Assembly (NCBI RefSeq): GCF_028830055.1
Contig: NZ_CP101655.1
Coordinates: forward strand, 2,312,051 to 2,376,050
DNA from: Pseudomonas serboccidentalis
Lineage (GTDB): Bacteria > Pseudomonadota > Gammaproteobacteria > Pseudomonadales > Pseudomonadaceae
Length of the DNA stretch: 64,000 bases
Direction of reading: 5' to 3'
The position numbers and the translations under genes are program-made. The notes under the pieces are model-generated. The model worked only from the letters and a program-made list of their open reading frames with translations. It searched no databases and was not told where the DNA came from. Below, in pieces: positions 37,808 through 46,878 of this stretch (its first letter is position 1; every line of letters begins with the position of its first letter).

Positions 37808-39907
37808 ATGAGTTATCAGGTTCTTGCACGTAAATGGCGTCCGCGCTCGTTCCGCGAAATGGTCGGCCAGACCCATGTGCTCAAGGCTCTGATCAATGCC
37901 TTGGACAGCCAGCGGCTGCACCACGCGTACCTGTTCACCGGTACGCGCGGGGTCGGCAAGACCACCATTGCGCGGATCATTGCCAAATGCCTGAACTGTG
38001 AGACAGGTATCACTTCCAGCCCGTGCGGCGAGTGCTCGGTGTGCCGCGAGATCGATGAAGGTCGCTTCGTCGACCTGATCGAGATCGACGCCGCGAGCCG
38101 GACCAAGGTCGAGGACACCCGCGAGCTGCTCGACAACGTGCAGTACGCCCCGAGCCGCGGGCGCTTCAAGGTCTACCTGATCGACGAAGTGCACATGCTC
38201 TCCAGCCATTCCTTCAATGCGCTGCTGAAAACCCTCGAAGAGCCGCCGCCGTACGTCAAGTTCATCCTGGCGACGACGGACCCGCAGAAACTTCCGGCAA
38301 CGATTTTGTCGCGCTGCCTGCAGTTCTCTCTGAAGAACATGACGCCCGAGCGCGTGGTCGAGCATTTGACCCACGTCCTCGGCGCCGAGAACGTGCCGTT
38401 CGAAGACGACGCGTTGTGGCTGCTGGGTCGCGCTGCTGACGGCTCGATGCGGGACGCCATGAGCCTGACCGACCAGGCCATTGCCTTCGGTGAAGGCAAG
38501 GTACTGGCCGCCGACGTGCGGGCGATGCTCGGCACGTTGGATCACGGCCAGGTCTTCGACGTACTGCACGCGCTGATCGAAGGCGACGCCAAAGCGTTGC
38601 TCGAGGCCGTGCGCCACCTGGCCGAGCAAGGCCCGGACTGGAATGGCGTGCTCTCGGAAATTCTCAACGTGCTGCACCGCGTCGCCATCGCCCAGGCGTT
38701 GCCCGAAGGTGTTGACAACGGTCATGGCGACCGTGATCGGGTGTTGGCGCTGGCTCAGGCGCTGCCGGCCGAAGATGTGCAGTTCTATTACCAGATGGGC
38801 CTGATCGGCCGCCGCGACTTGCCGTTGGCGCCGGACCCCCGGGGTGGCTTCGAGATGGTTCTGCTGCGGATGCTGGCCTTCCGGCCGGCGGACACGGCGG
38901 ACGCCCCGAGGCAACCGCTAAAGCCAGTGGGGATCAGCCAGGCCACAGTTGATTCCGCAAACTCAGTGGCTGCCGCGCCTAAACCTGCGCCGGTAGTCGC
39001 TGCGGCTGTTGCGCCGACGCCTGCACCTGCACCGGTTGTTGCGCCTGCGCCAGTACCGACCCCGGAACCCGCGCCTGTCGTGGTCGCCGAGCCCGCGCCA
39101 GAGCCGGCGCCAGAACCCGAGCCGGTCGTCGCCGAAGAGGTCGTCGACCTGCCGTGGAACGATCCGGTCGAACCCGAGCCTGAACCCGCGCAGCAACCGG
39201 CCGTCGAACCGGTGTTGGAAACCGCTGGCGAGCAGCCCGAGTTGCCGCCGATGCCGCTGCCGACCCCGGACAGCGTGGTGCCGGATGCACCGGAGTGGGC
39301 CGCCGCGCCGATTCCCGAGCCGTCGGTCGCCGAGATCGATGCCGCCACGCCGGGCATGGACCTGGACGACGAACCGCCGCTGGACGAAGACTACATCGAG
39401 CCGGACATGGATTCGGCCTACAGCTACCTCGACGACCTGGCCAGCGAACACACCGCCGAGCCGGTTCCGGAACCTGAGCCCGAGCCTGCCGCCGCGCCGG
39501 CCACCGGTCTGGCGTTGCAATGGCTGGAGCTATTCCCGCAACTGCCGATCTCCGGCATGACCGGCAGCATCGCCGCCAACTGCACGCTGATCGCGGTCGA
39601 TGGCGACCATTGGCTGATGCACCTGGACCCGGCGCACAGTGCGCTGTTCAACGCTACGCAGCAACGTCGCCTGAACGATGCATTGAACCAGTTCCACGGT
39701 CGCACGCTGACCCTGACCATCGAGCTGATCAAGCCCGAGCAGGAAACCCCGGCGCAGGCCGCGTCTCGTCGTCGGGCCAACCGTCAGCGCGAAGCGGAGG
39801 AATCGATCCACGGTGATCCGTTCATCCAGCAGATGGTCCAGCAGTTCGGTGCGGTCGTGCGACACGATACTATTGAACCTGTCGACGCTCTGGTCACTCA
39901 GGGCTAA
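37808..39907 (+). CDS. dnaX: DNA polymerase III subunits gamma/tau
   Basis: 699 residues. Starts MSYQVLARKWRPRSFREMVGQ; Walker A GTRGVGKTTIAR, zinc cysteines CLNCETG...CGECSVC, Walker B VYLIDEVHMLS and sensor LATTDPQKLPATILSRC. A proline/alanine/glutamate-rich linker (about 375-555) precedes the C-terminal polymerase-binding domain. It is the clamp-loader motor that organises the replisome. No E. coli-type A-AAA-AAG slippery site was seen, so a frameshift-made gamma form is not supported. Confidence 0.97.
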   Translation: MSYQVLARKWRPRSFREMVGQTHVLKALINALDSQRLHHAYLFTGTRGVGKTTIARIIAKCLNCETGITSSPCGECSVCREIDEGRFVDLIEIDAASRTKVEDTRELLDNVQYAPSRGRFKVYLIDEVHMLSSHSFNALLKTLEEPPPYVKFILATTDPQKLPATILSRCLQFSLKNMTPERVVEHLTHVLGAENVPFEDDALWLLGRAADGSMRDAMSLTDQAIAFGEGKVLAADVRAMLGTLDHGQVFDVLHALIEGDAKALLEAVRHLAEQGPDWNGVLSEILNVLHRVAIAQALPEGVDNGHGDRDRVLALAQALPAEDVQFYYQMGLIGRRDLPLAPDPRGGFEMVLLRMLAFRPADTADAPRQPLKPVGISQATVDSANSVAAAPKPAPVVAAAVAPTPAPAPVVAPAPVPTPEPAPVVVAEPAPEPAPEPEPVVAEEVVDLPWNDPVEPEPEPAQQPAVEPVLETAGEQPELPPMPLPTPDSVVPDAPEWAAAPIPEPSVAEIDAATPGMDLDDEPPLDEDYIEPDMDSAYSYLDDLASEHTAEPVPEPEPEPAAAPATGLALQWLELFPQLPISGMTGSIAANCTLIAVDGDHWLMHLDPAHSALFNATQQRRLNDALNQFHGRTLTLTIELIKPEQETPAQAASRRRANRQREAEESIHGDPFIQQMVQQFGAVVRHDTIEPVDALVTQG

Positions 39908-39975
39908 TAACTGAAGGCGTTCGGCGTGCATTCGCCGGGCGCTGATTTGATCCAAGTACTTTTGAGGTGATTCCC

Positions 39976-40314
39976 ATGATGAAAGGTGGCATGGCCGGCC
40001 TGATGAAGCAGGCGCAGCAGATGCAGGAAAAAATGGCCAAGATGCAGGAAGAACTGGCCAACGCCGAAGTCATCGGCAAGGCCGGTGGCGATATGGTCAC
40101 CGTGGTGATGACCGGTCGTCACGACGTGAAAAGCGTCAGCATCGACCCAAGCCTGGTTGAAGGCCTGAGCGAAGACGACAAAGAAATGCTGGAAGCCGTG
40201 GTCGCTGCCGCCGTCAACGACGCCGTGCGCAAGATCGAAGCCAACAGCCAGGAAAAAATGGGCAGCATGACCGCCGGCATGAACCTGCCAGCGGGTATGA
40301 AACTGCCATTCTGA
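39976..40314 (+). CDS. ybaB: YbaB/EbfC family nucleoid-associated protein
   Basis: 112 residues starting [20 protein letters not shown], helical N-terminus followed by [20 protein letters not shown] and a methionine-rich tail. It binds DNA as a dimer. It follows dnaX by 68 bases with an AGGTGA ribosome site, as in most proteobacteria. Confidence 0.94.
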   Translation: MMKGGMAGLMKQAQQMQEKMAKMQEELANAEVIGKAGGDMVTVVMTGRHDVKSVSIDPSLVEGLSEDDKEMLEAVVAAAVNDAVRKIEANSQEKMGSMTAGMNLPAGMKLPF

Positions 40315-40343
40315 TTCGCCATTGCGCGGCAGATGAGCTACAC

Positions 40344-40376
40344 AAAATGCCAGGCATCGCGCCTGGCATTTTTGTT
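40344..40376 (+). terminator. Terminator of dnaX-ybaB
   Basis: AATGCCAGGC-ATCGC-GCCTGGCATT stem followed by TTTG; A-rich on the left so it may work both ways. Confidence 0.9.
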
Positions 40377-40397
40377 TCTGCCTGATCAGGTACAAAC

Positions 40398-40493
40398 CCT
40401 GTAGGAGCTGTCGAGTGAAACGAGGCAGCGATCTTTTGATCTTGATCTTTAAAAGCAAAATCAAAAGATCGCAGCGTGCCGCAGCTCCTGCAT
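40398..40493. repeat. REPIN (family 1), degenerate
   Basis: Outward-facing pair; the left copy is the GTCGAGTGAAACGAGGC variant and the right has GCAGCGTGCCGCAGCTC. Compensated stem changes keep pairing in part. Confidence 0.82.
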
Positions 40494-40587
40494 AAATCTC
40501 GTGCAGTGTCGAAACATCGAACCCGCTACCGCCACAAAGGTCTGCTCCCTATACCCCCTGAATTCCCCATTCACAGGAGACGCTGAC

Positions 40588-41622
40588 ATGTCCGACCCTC
40601 TGACGCTCAACCAACGCTTCGTCCTCGCCTCGCGCCCGGTCGGTGCGCCGACCCCGGAAAATTTCCGTCTGGAGCGCGAAGCGTTGCCGGACCTCGAAGA
40701 CGGTCAGGTGCTGTTGAAAACCCTGTACCTGTCGCTCGACCCGTACATGCGCGGGCGTATGAGTGACGCGCCGTCCTACGCCGCGCCGGTACAAATCGGC
40801 GAAGTGATGACCGGTGGTGCTGTCAGCCGTGTCGAAGACTCCCGTCATCCGAAATTCCACAAGGGTGATCTGGTGGTCGGCCTCACCGGTTGGCAGAGCC
40901 ACAGCATCAGCGACGGGCGCAACATCATTCCGATCCCGTCCGGCCTGCCGAGCCCGTCGATGACTCTCGGTGTATTGGGCATGCCGGGAATGACCGCGTA
41001 CATGGGCCTGATCGACATCGGTCAGCCGAAGGAGGGCGAAACCCTGGTGGTTGCCGCTGCGTCCGGCGCAGTTGGCTCGGTGGTCGGCCAAGTGGCGAAG
41101 ATCAAAGGTCTGCGCGCCGTCGGCGTGGCCGGTGGCGCCGACAAATGCAAATACGTGGTCGAGGAGCTGGGTTTTGATGCCTGCATCGATCATAAGGCGC
41201 CGGATTTTGCCGAACAACTGGCCAAGGCGTGCCCGAATGGCATCGACATCTATTACGAGAACGTCGGTGGTCATGTCTTCGATGCCGTGGTGCCGCTGCT
41301 CAACCCCAAGGCGCGAATTCCGCTGTGCGGGCTGATTGCCGGCTACAACGCCTCTGAAGCGCCGCAAGGCCCGGATCGTCTGCCGATGCTGCAACGTACG
41401 TTGTTGACCAAGCGTGTGCGGATTCAGGGCTTCATCGTGTTTGACGACTATGGCGACCGTCAGCCGGAATTCATCAGCCACATGGTGCCGTGGGTGCGCG
41501 ACGGCAAGGTGAAATTCCGCGAGGACGTGGTGGAAGGCCTGGAGCAGGCACCGGAGGCGTTTATCGGTCTGCTGGAGGGGCGCAACTTCGGCAAACTGGT
41601 GGTGAAGGTCGCTCAGGACTGA
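40588..41622 (+). CDS. Zinc-independent NADP-dependent oxidoreductase (MDR family, CurA-like)
   Basis: 344 residues. LYLSLDPYMRGRMSDAPSYA near the start and the nucleotide-binding AAASGAVGSVVGQVAKIKG near residue 155 are hallmarks of the leukotriene-B4 dehydrogenase/curcumin reductase group, which reduces activated C=C bonds. No zinc-binding cysteines. ATG at 40588 has AGGAGA 10 bases upstream. It separates ybaB from recR, which are adjacent in P. aeruginosa, and has its own REPIN and terminator before it. Confidence 0.9.
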   Translation: MSDPLTLNQRFVLASRPVGAPTPENFRLEREALPDLEDGQVLLKTLYLSLDPYMRGRMSDAPSYAAPVQIGEVMTGGAVSRVEDSRHPKFHKGDLVVGLTGWQSHSISDGRNIIPIPSGLPSPSMTLGVLGMPGMTAYMGLIDIGQPKEGETLVVAAASGAVGSVVGQVAKIKGLRAVGVAGGADKCKYVVEELGFDACIDHKAPDFAEQLAKACPNGIDIYYENVGGHVFDAVVPLLNPKARIPLCGLIAGYNASEAPQGPDRLPMLQRTLLTKRVRIQGFIVFDDYGDRQPEFISHMVPWVRDGKVKFREDVVEGLEQAPEAFIGLLEGRNFGKLVVKVAQD

Positions 41623-41688
41623 GCATTTGACGCTGGCCGGAGGCGCGGGTATAAACCGCGTCTCGTTGTTTTGTCGGACTTTTTACCC

Positions 41689-42291
41689 ATGAGCTTCAGC
41701 CCTTTGATTCGCCAACTGATCGACGCCCTGCGAACCTTGCCGGGCGTGGGTCAGAAAACCGCCCAGCGCATGGCGTTGCAGTTGCTCGAGCGTGATCGCA
41801 GCGGCGGCACGCGCCTGGCCCAGGCCCTGAGCCAGGCCATGGAAGGGGTCGGTCATTGCCGTCAGTGCCGCACGCTGACCGAAGACGATCTGTGCCCGCA
41901 ATGCGCCGATCCGCGCCGCGACGACACGCTGCTGTGCGTGGTGGAAGGGCCGATGGACGTGTATGCGGTCGAGCAGACCGGTTTCCGTGGCCGCTACTTC
42001 GTGCTCAAGGGCCATCTGTCGCCGCTCGACGGTCTGGGGCCTGAGGCGATCGGCATTCCGCAGTTGATGGCGCGCATCGAAGAGGCGGGTACCTTTACCG
42101 AAGTCATCCTCGCCACCAACCCGACGGTGGAAGGTGAAGCCACGGCGCATTACATCGCCCAGCTTCTCGCCAACAAAGGCCTGATCGCCTCACGCATCGC
42201 TCATGGCGTGCCGCTGGGCGGTGAGCTGGAACTGGTGGATGGCGGGACGCTGGCGCATTCGTTTGCCGGGCGTAAGCCGATTTCCCTCTGA
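41689..42291 (+). CDS. recR: Recombination mediator RecR
   Basis: 200 residues. Helix-hairpin-helix ([20 protein letters not shown]), zinc finger [16 protein letters not shown], then a Toprim domain ([35 protein letters not shown]). It acts with RecF/RecO to load RecA on gaps. ATG at 41689 chosen; an in-frame TTG upstream is unlikely. Confidence 0.96.
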   Translation: MSFSPLIRQLIDALRTLPGVGQKTAQRMALQLLERDRSGGTRLAQALSQAMEGVGHCRQCRTLTEDDLCPQCADPRRDDTLLCVVEGPMDVYAVEQTGFRGRYFVLKGHLSPLDGLGPEAIGIPQLMARIEEAGTFTEVILATNPTVEGEATAHYIAQLLANKGLIASRIAHGVPLGGELELVDGGTLAHSFAGRKPISL

Positions 42292-42380
42292 TCAAAGCAA
42301 AAGATCGCAGCCTTCGGCAGCTCCTACAGGGATGCATTCCAATTGTAGGAGCTGCCGAAGGCTGCGATCTTTTGATCTTC
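42292..42380. repeat. REPIN (family 1) directly after recR
   Basis: Inverted pair beginning at the recR stop. Confidence 0.92.
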
Positions 42381-42443
42381 TGCATCTTGAAAACCAAGCA
42401 AGCGCTCGGTTAACGTCGGCGAACCCTTCGATGGAGCTCGCCC

Positions 42444-43592
42444 ATGCCTGCCTTCCAGGAATACTTCGACCCCAGCCACCAAATGGTCCGTGACAGCGTC
42501 AGACGTTTCGTCGAGCGCGAGATCCTGCCGGACATCGACGCGTGGGAAGAAGCCGAAAGTTTTCCCCGTGAGCTGTACCTGAAGGCCGGGGCGGCGGGGA
42601 TTCTCGGTATTGGTTACCCAGAAGCACTGGGCGGTAGCCACGAAGGTGATCTGTTCGCCAAGATCGCCGCCAGTGAGGAACTGATGCGCTGCGGCTCCGG
42701 CGGTCTGGTGGCCGGGTTGGGGTCGCTGGATATCGGTCTGCCACCGATCGTCAAATGGGCGCGCTCTGAAGTGCGTGAGCGCGTCGTGCCACAAGTGCTC
42801 AGTGGCGAAAAGATCAGCGCCCTGGCGGTCACCGAGCCCGGTGGCGGTTCCGACGTCGCTAACCTGCAAACCCGCGCTGTGCGTGACGGTGATGTCTATC
42901 GGGTCAGCGGCAGCAAAACCTTCATCACCAGCGGCGTACGCGCCGATTGCTACACCGTCGCGGTGCGCACCGGCGCGCCAGGTTTCGGCGGCATCAGCCT
43001 GCTGCTGATCGAGAAGGGCACACCAGGCTTCACGGTAGGTCGCCAGCTGAAGAAAATGGGCTGGTGGGCCTCGGACACCGCTGAACTGTTCTTCGACGAC
43101 TGTCGGGTACCTGTGGGCCATCTGATCGGTGCCGAGAATATGGGCTTTGCCTGCATCATGGGCAATTTCCAGAGCGAACGGCTGGCACTGGCGCTGATGG
43201 CCAACATGACTTCACAGCTGGCGCTCGAAGAGGCCCTGAAGTGGGCGCGCGAGCGTGAGGCCTTCGGCAAACTGATCGGCAAGTTTCAGGTGATCAAGCA
43301 TCGCCTCGCCGAAATGGCCACGGCGCTGGAAGTGTCGCGGGAGTTCACCTACCGGCAGGCGGCGAAGATGGCGGCGGGACAGAGCGTGATCAAGGAGATT
43401 TCCATGGCCAAGAATTTTGCCACGGATACCTCGGACCGGATCACCACTGAAGCGGTGCAAATTCTCGGCGGCCTCGGTTACATGCGCGAGAGCCTGGTGG
43501 AGCGGCTGTATCGGGATAACCGCATTCTGTCGATTGGCGGCGGGACGCGGGAAGTGATGAACGAGATCATCAGCAAGCAGATGGGGCTTTAA
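42444..43592 (+). CDS. Acyl-CoA dehydrogenase family protein (atypical active site)
   Basis: 382 residues with the full ACAD fold: helical N-terminus (MVRDSVRRFVEREILPDIDAWE), FAD-contact strand ALAVTEPGGGSDVANLQT near residue 130 and C-terminal QILGGLGYMRESLVERLYRD. Where short/medium-chain enzymes have the catalytic glutamate (YEGT), this protein reads SIGGGTREVM. The alternative glutamate site of long-chain/isovaleryl enzymes also appears absent (ERLALALMANM). P. aeruginosa PA1535 is in the same place next to recR. Substrate unknown. Confidence 0.88.
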   Translation: MPAFQEYFDPSHQMVRDSVRRFVEREILPDIDAWEEAESFPRELYLKAGAAGILGIGYPEALGGSHEGDLFAKIAASEELMRCGSGGLVAGLGSLDIGLPPIVKWARSEVRERVVPQVLSGEKISALAVTEPGGGSDVANLQTRAVRDGDVYRVSGSKTFITSGVRADCYTVAVRTGAPGFGGISLLLIEKGTPGFTVGRQLKKMGWWASDTAELFFDDCRVPVGHLIGAENMGFACIMGNFQSERLALALMANMTSQLALEEALKWAREREAFGKLIGKFQVIKHRLAEMATALEVSREFTYRQAAKMAAGQSVIKEISMAKNFATDTSDRITTEAVQILGGLGYMRESLVERLYRDNRILSIGGGTREVMNEIISKQMGL

Positions 43593-43681
43593 AAGCAAAA
43601 GATCGCAGCCTTCGGCAGCTCCTACATTGAGATGGGTGTTTCCCTTTAGGAGCTGCCGAAGGCTGCGATCTTTTGATCTTT
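43593..43681. repeat. REPIN (family 1) between convergent acyl-CoA dehydrogenase gene and apt
   Basis: Inverted pair filling the whole intergenic gap (about 90 bases). Confidence 0.92.
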
Positions 43682-43682
43682 A

Positions 43683-44231
43683 CTATTTATCGGTCAACGC
43701 AAACTGCGTCAGGCAGAAGGCAGGAATCCCCATGTCTTCCAGACGCTGCGAACCACCCAGCTCCGGCAGATCAATGATCGCCGCCGCTTCATGCACCCGC
43801 GCGCCCATGCGGCGGATCAGGTTGGCCGCTGCGATCAACGTACCACCGGTGGCGATCAGGTCATCGAACATCACCACCGAATCACCTTCGCACAGGCTGT
43901 CGGCGTGCACTTCGAGGAACGCTTCGCCGTACTCGGTCGCGTAACCTTCGGCCAGCACGTCCGCCGGCAGTTTGCCCTGCTTGCGGAACAGCACCAGCGG
44001 CTTGTTCAACTGGTAGGCCAGCACCGAACCGATCAGGAAACCGCGCGCATCCATCGCGCCGATGTGGGTGAAGTCGGCTTCCACATAACGGTGGGCGAAG
44101 CTGTCCATCACCAGGCGCATGGCCTTGGGCGACTGGAACAGCGGGGTGATGTCGCGAAAGATCACGCCCGGTTTCGGAAAATCGATCACGGGGCGGATCA
44201 GGGATTTGATGTCGAAGGAGTCGAAGACCAT
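43683..44231 (-). CDS. apt: Adenine phosphoribosyltransferase
   Basis: 182 residues. [40 protein letters not shown] and the PRPP loop [17 protein letters not shown]. It salvages adenine to AMP. The ATG at 44231 matches the usual family length; an upstream in-frame ATG adds 9 residues. Located next to anr as in P. aeruginosa. Confidence 0.95.
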   Translation of the reverse strand: MVFDSFDIKSLIRPVIDFPKPGVIFRDITPLFQSPKAMRLVMDSFAHRYVEADFTHIGAMDARGFLIGSVLAYQLNKPLVLFRKQGKLPADVLAEGYATEYGEAFLEVHADSLCEGDSVVMFDDLIATGGTLIAAANLIRRMGARVHEAAAIIDLPELGGSQRLEDMGIPAFCLTQFALTDK

Positions 44232-44309
44232 CGTCGAGGTGTCCTGGCAGGGCTGCAAACGGCGCAGTATACCCGCGGCTGAAACGCTTCGCTCAACCGC
44301 GGATCGAGA

Positions 44310-45044
44310 TCAGCCTTCGAGCGAGCCACCAGCCAGGGCGCAGAGCTGGATCGGGTCGAGGATGTGGATCTCCTTGCCCTCGGCGGCGATCAGTTCATTC
44401 TGCTGGAAGCGGGTGAACACCCGGGACACGGTTTCCACCGCGAGGCCCAGGTAGTTGCCGATTTCGTTGCGCGACATGCTCAGGCGGAACTGGTTGGCCG
44501 AGAACCCGCGAGCGCGGAAGCGGGCCGACAGGTTGACCAGGAACGTGGCGATGCGCTCGTCGGCGGTTTTCTTCGACAACAACAGCATCATTTGCTGGTC
44601 GTCACGGATCTCGCGGCTCATCACGCGCATCAACTGGCGGCGCAGCTGTGGCAGTTGCAGAGCCAGTTCGTCGAGGCGTTCGAAAGGAATTTCACACACC
44701 GAGGTGGTTTCCAGGGCTTGGGCCGACACCGGGTGTTTCTCGGTGTCCATGCCGGACAGACCGACCAGCTCGCTCGGCAGGTGGAAACCGGTGAGCTGCT
44801 CTTCGCCGGTGTCGCTCAGGCTGAAAGTCTTGAGGGCGCCGGAGCGTACTGCATAAACGGAATCGAAGGTGTCGCCCTGGCGGAACAGGAACTCGCCTTT
44901 TTTCAGCGGGCGACCACGTTTAACGATTTCGTCCAGCGCATCCATGTCTTCCAGATTCAGAGAAAGTGGCAGGCAGAGAGGGGCCAGGCTGCAATCCTTG
45001 CAATGGGCCTGGTTATGAGCGCGCAGTTTGACTGGCTCGGACAT
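44310..45044 (-). CDS. anr: Anaerobic regulator Anr (FNR-type, oxygen-sensing [4Fe-4S])
   Basis: 244 residues. Cluster ligands in [11 protein letters not shown] near residues 15-25 plus the central cysteine in [10 protein letters not shown] cyclic-nucleotide-type barrel, dimer helix ([19 protein letters not shown]) and helix-turn-helix ([24 protein letters not shown]) follow, with the E--SR recognition residues of FNR. It activates genes through TTGAT-N4-ATCAA boxes; boxes are found here before hemN, ccoG and ccoN2. Just downstream of divergently expressed hemN. Confidence 0.97.
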   Translation of the reverse strand: MSEPVKLRAHNQAHCKDCSLAPLCLPLSLNLEDMDALDEIVKRGRPLKKGEFLFRQGDTFDSVYAVRSGALKTFSLSDTGEEQLTGFHLPSELVGLSGMDTEKHPVSAQALETTSVCEIPFERLDELALQLPQLRRQLMRVMSREIRDDQQMMLLLSKKTADERIATFLVNLSARFRARGFSANQFRLSMSRNEIGNYLGLAVETVSRVFTRFQQNELIAAEGKEIHILDPIQLCALAGGSLEG

Positions 45045-45213
45045 TTCTTAAATCCTTGTGGGAAAACACACATAAGCCGTAAGGGTAACCTACGGGAGGA
45101 CATTCAGGCCAGTCCACGGCGAGATTGCCCCACGGGCATAAGGCCGCAGGGCAAACAATAGGCGCGGGGTGTTCGCGAGACTCGCAAGGAATCGGTTTCA
45201 TGGGCAGGACGTT

Positions 45214-46596
45214 TCAGATCACCCGCGAGAAGCGCTGACGGTTCTGCTGTTCCAGATACGCGTCGAACACCATGCACACCGAACGCACCAAGAGGCGTCC
45301 GGCCGGCAATACTTCGATCCTTTCGCGATCCAGCGTGATCAAGCCATCGTTGGCCATGTCTTGCAGTTGTGGCCACAGCGCGCCGAAATAACCTTGAAAG
45401 TCGACGTTGAACGCTTGCTCGATCTCGGCGAACTCCAGGCTGAAATTACAGATCAGTTGCTGGATTACTGCCCGGCGCAGGCGGTCGTCGGCGTTGCACA
45501 CCAGGCCCCGGCTGGTCGCCAGTTGCGCGGCAGCGAGGCTGTTCTGGTACTGGTTGAGGTCGCTGCTGTTCTGGCAGTACAGGTCGCCGATCTGGCTGAT
45601 CGCCGACACCCCCAGACCAATCAGATCGCAATGGCCGTGCGTGGTGTAGCCCTGAAAGTTGCGTTGCAGGGTCTGTTCTTCCTGGGCGATCGCCAGCTCA
45701 TCGTCGGGCAGGGCGAAGTGATCCATGCCGATGTAGCGATAACCGGCGGCGGTCAGTTGTTCGATGGTGCGCTGGAGCATTTCCAGTTTTTGCGCCGGGC
45801 TCGGCAGCTCGTTGCTGTTGATCCGCCGCTGCGGCATGAAGCGCTCCGGCAGGTGCGCATAGTTGAACACCGAGAGCCGGTCCGGCTGCAGGCTGATGAC
45901 TTCTTCGACAGTGCGCGCGAAGTTCTCCGGCGTCTGCTTGGGCAGGCCGTAGATCAGGTCGATGTTGATCGAGCGAAATTGCAGGGTGCGCGCCGCATCG
46001 ATTACCGCGCGGGTTTCTTCCAGACTTTGCAGGCGATTGACTGCGCGCTGCACCGCCGGATCGAGGTCTTGCAGGCCGATACTGACCCGGTTGAACCCCA
46101 GCTCGCGCAACAGGCCCATGGTCGACCAGTCGGCCTCGCGTGGGTCAATTTCAATGCCGTAGTCGCCGGAATCGTCATCCAGCAAATTGAAGTGTTTGCG
46201 CAGGTGCGCCATCAACTGCCGCAGTTCGTCGTGGCTGAGGAAGGTCGGGGTGCCGCCGCCGAAGTGCAGTTGCTCGACTTTCTGCGCCGGTTCCAGGTGG
46301 CAGGCAATCAGCTGGATTTCCTGCTCCAGCCGTTGCAGATATGGCTGTGCGCGGCCGCGATCCTTGGTGATGACCTTGTTGCAGGCGCAGTAGTAGCAAA
46401 TGTTCGCGCAGAACGGCACGTGCACGTACAGCGACAACGGGCGCAGCGCCTTGCGGCTGTCGCGCAGGGCATGGAACAGGTCGAACGTGCCGACCTGACT
46501 GTTGAATTGCACGGCCGTCGGGTACGAGGTGTAGCGCGGCCCCGCCAAGTCGTAGCGGCGGATCAGATCAGTGTCCCAACGAATGGCGTCGAGCAT
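45214..46596 (-). CDS. hemN: Oxygen-independent coproporphyrinogen III oxidase (radical SAM)
   Basis: 460 residues. The radical-SAM cluster motif CANICYYCACNK is near residue 62; GGGTPTFLS and the substrate motif RYTSYPTAVQF near residue 20 are diagnostic. It makes protoporphyrinogen IX without oxygen. A perfect ANR box 64 bases upstream predicts induction at low oxygen. The 45045-45213 gap to anr contains no gene I can support. Confidence 0.96.
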   Translation of the reverse strand: MLDAIRWDTDLIRRYDLAGPRYTSYPTAVQFNSQVGTFDLFHALRDSRKALRPLSLYVHVPFCANICYYCACNKVITKDRGRAQPYLQRLEQEIQLIACHLEPAQKVEQLHFGGGTPTFLSHDELRQLMAHLRKHFNLLDDDSGDYGIEIDPREADWSTMGLLRELGFNRVSIGLQDLDPAVQRAVNRLQSLEETRAVIDAARTLQFRSINIDLIYGLPKQTPENFARTVEEVISLQPDRLSVFNYAHLPERFMPQRRINSNELPSPAQKLEMLQRTIEQLTAAGYRYIGMDHFALPDDELAIAQEEQTLQRNFQGYTTHGHCDLIGLGVSAISQIGDLYCQNSSDLNQYQNSLAAAQLATSRGLVCNADDRLRRAVIQQLICNFSLEFAEIEQAFNVDFQGYFGALWPQLQDMANDGLITLDRERIEVLPAGRLLVRSVCMVFDAYLEQQNRQRFSRVI

Positions 46597-46659
46597 GCGG
46601 GCATTCCCCCGGATAGGCTGGCAGTGTGGCGAGTCTATCGGGCGGCGGTGAGGGGGCTC

Positions 46660-46673
46660 TTGATTTGCATCAA
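46660..46673. promoter_or_regulatory. ANR box of hemN
   Basis: TTGAT-TTGC-ATCAA, a perfect match to the ANR/FNR consensus, 64 bases before the hemN ATG. Confidence 0.92.
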
Positions 46674-46680
46674 GAGCATA

Positions 46681-46750
46681 AGAGCAAAAGATCGCAGCCT
46701 GCGGCAGCTCCTACAGGGAAACACATTCCAAATGTAGGAGCTGTCGTTTT
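46681..46750. repeat. Truncated REPIN (family 1)
   Basis: Left REP intact; the right copy stops after GTAGGAGCTGTCG and runs into a T-run and the next repeat. Confidence 0.82.
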
Positions 46751-46754
46751 TTTT

Positions 46755-46874
46755 GTGGCGAGGGGGCTTGCCCCCGTTGGGCTGCGCAGCGGCCCTCTGC
46801 AATCAGGCAATTAGAACATGTTGTCCGGATTTACGACTGCTGCGCAGCCGGACGGCGGCAAGCCCCCTCGCCAC
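46755..46874. repeat. Long palindromic repeat (family 3)
   Basis: Outer arms GTGGCGAGGGGGCTTGCC and its inverse, with inner GCTGCGCAGC palindromes. Directly follows the TauE/SafE-type gene. Same family as 33674-33792. Confidence 0.85.
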
Positions 46875-46878
46875 AGTT

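Noticed and set aside
38800..39200. Programmed frameshift in dnaX
   Set aside because: No A-AAA-AAG type slippery heptamer followed by a stem-loop was seen in the linker region.
45013..45201. 62-residue frame between anr and hemN
   Set aside because: It overlaps the anr start, has no ribosome site and shows an unusual Pro/Cys-rich composition; not supported as a gene.
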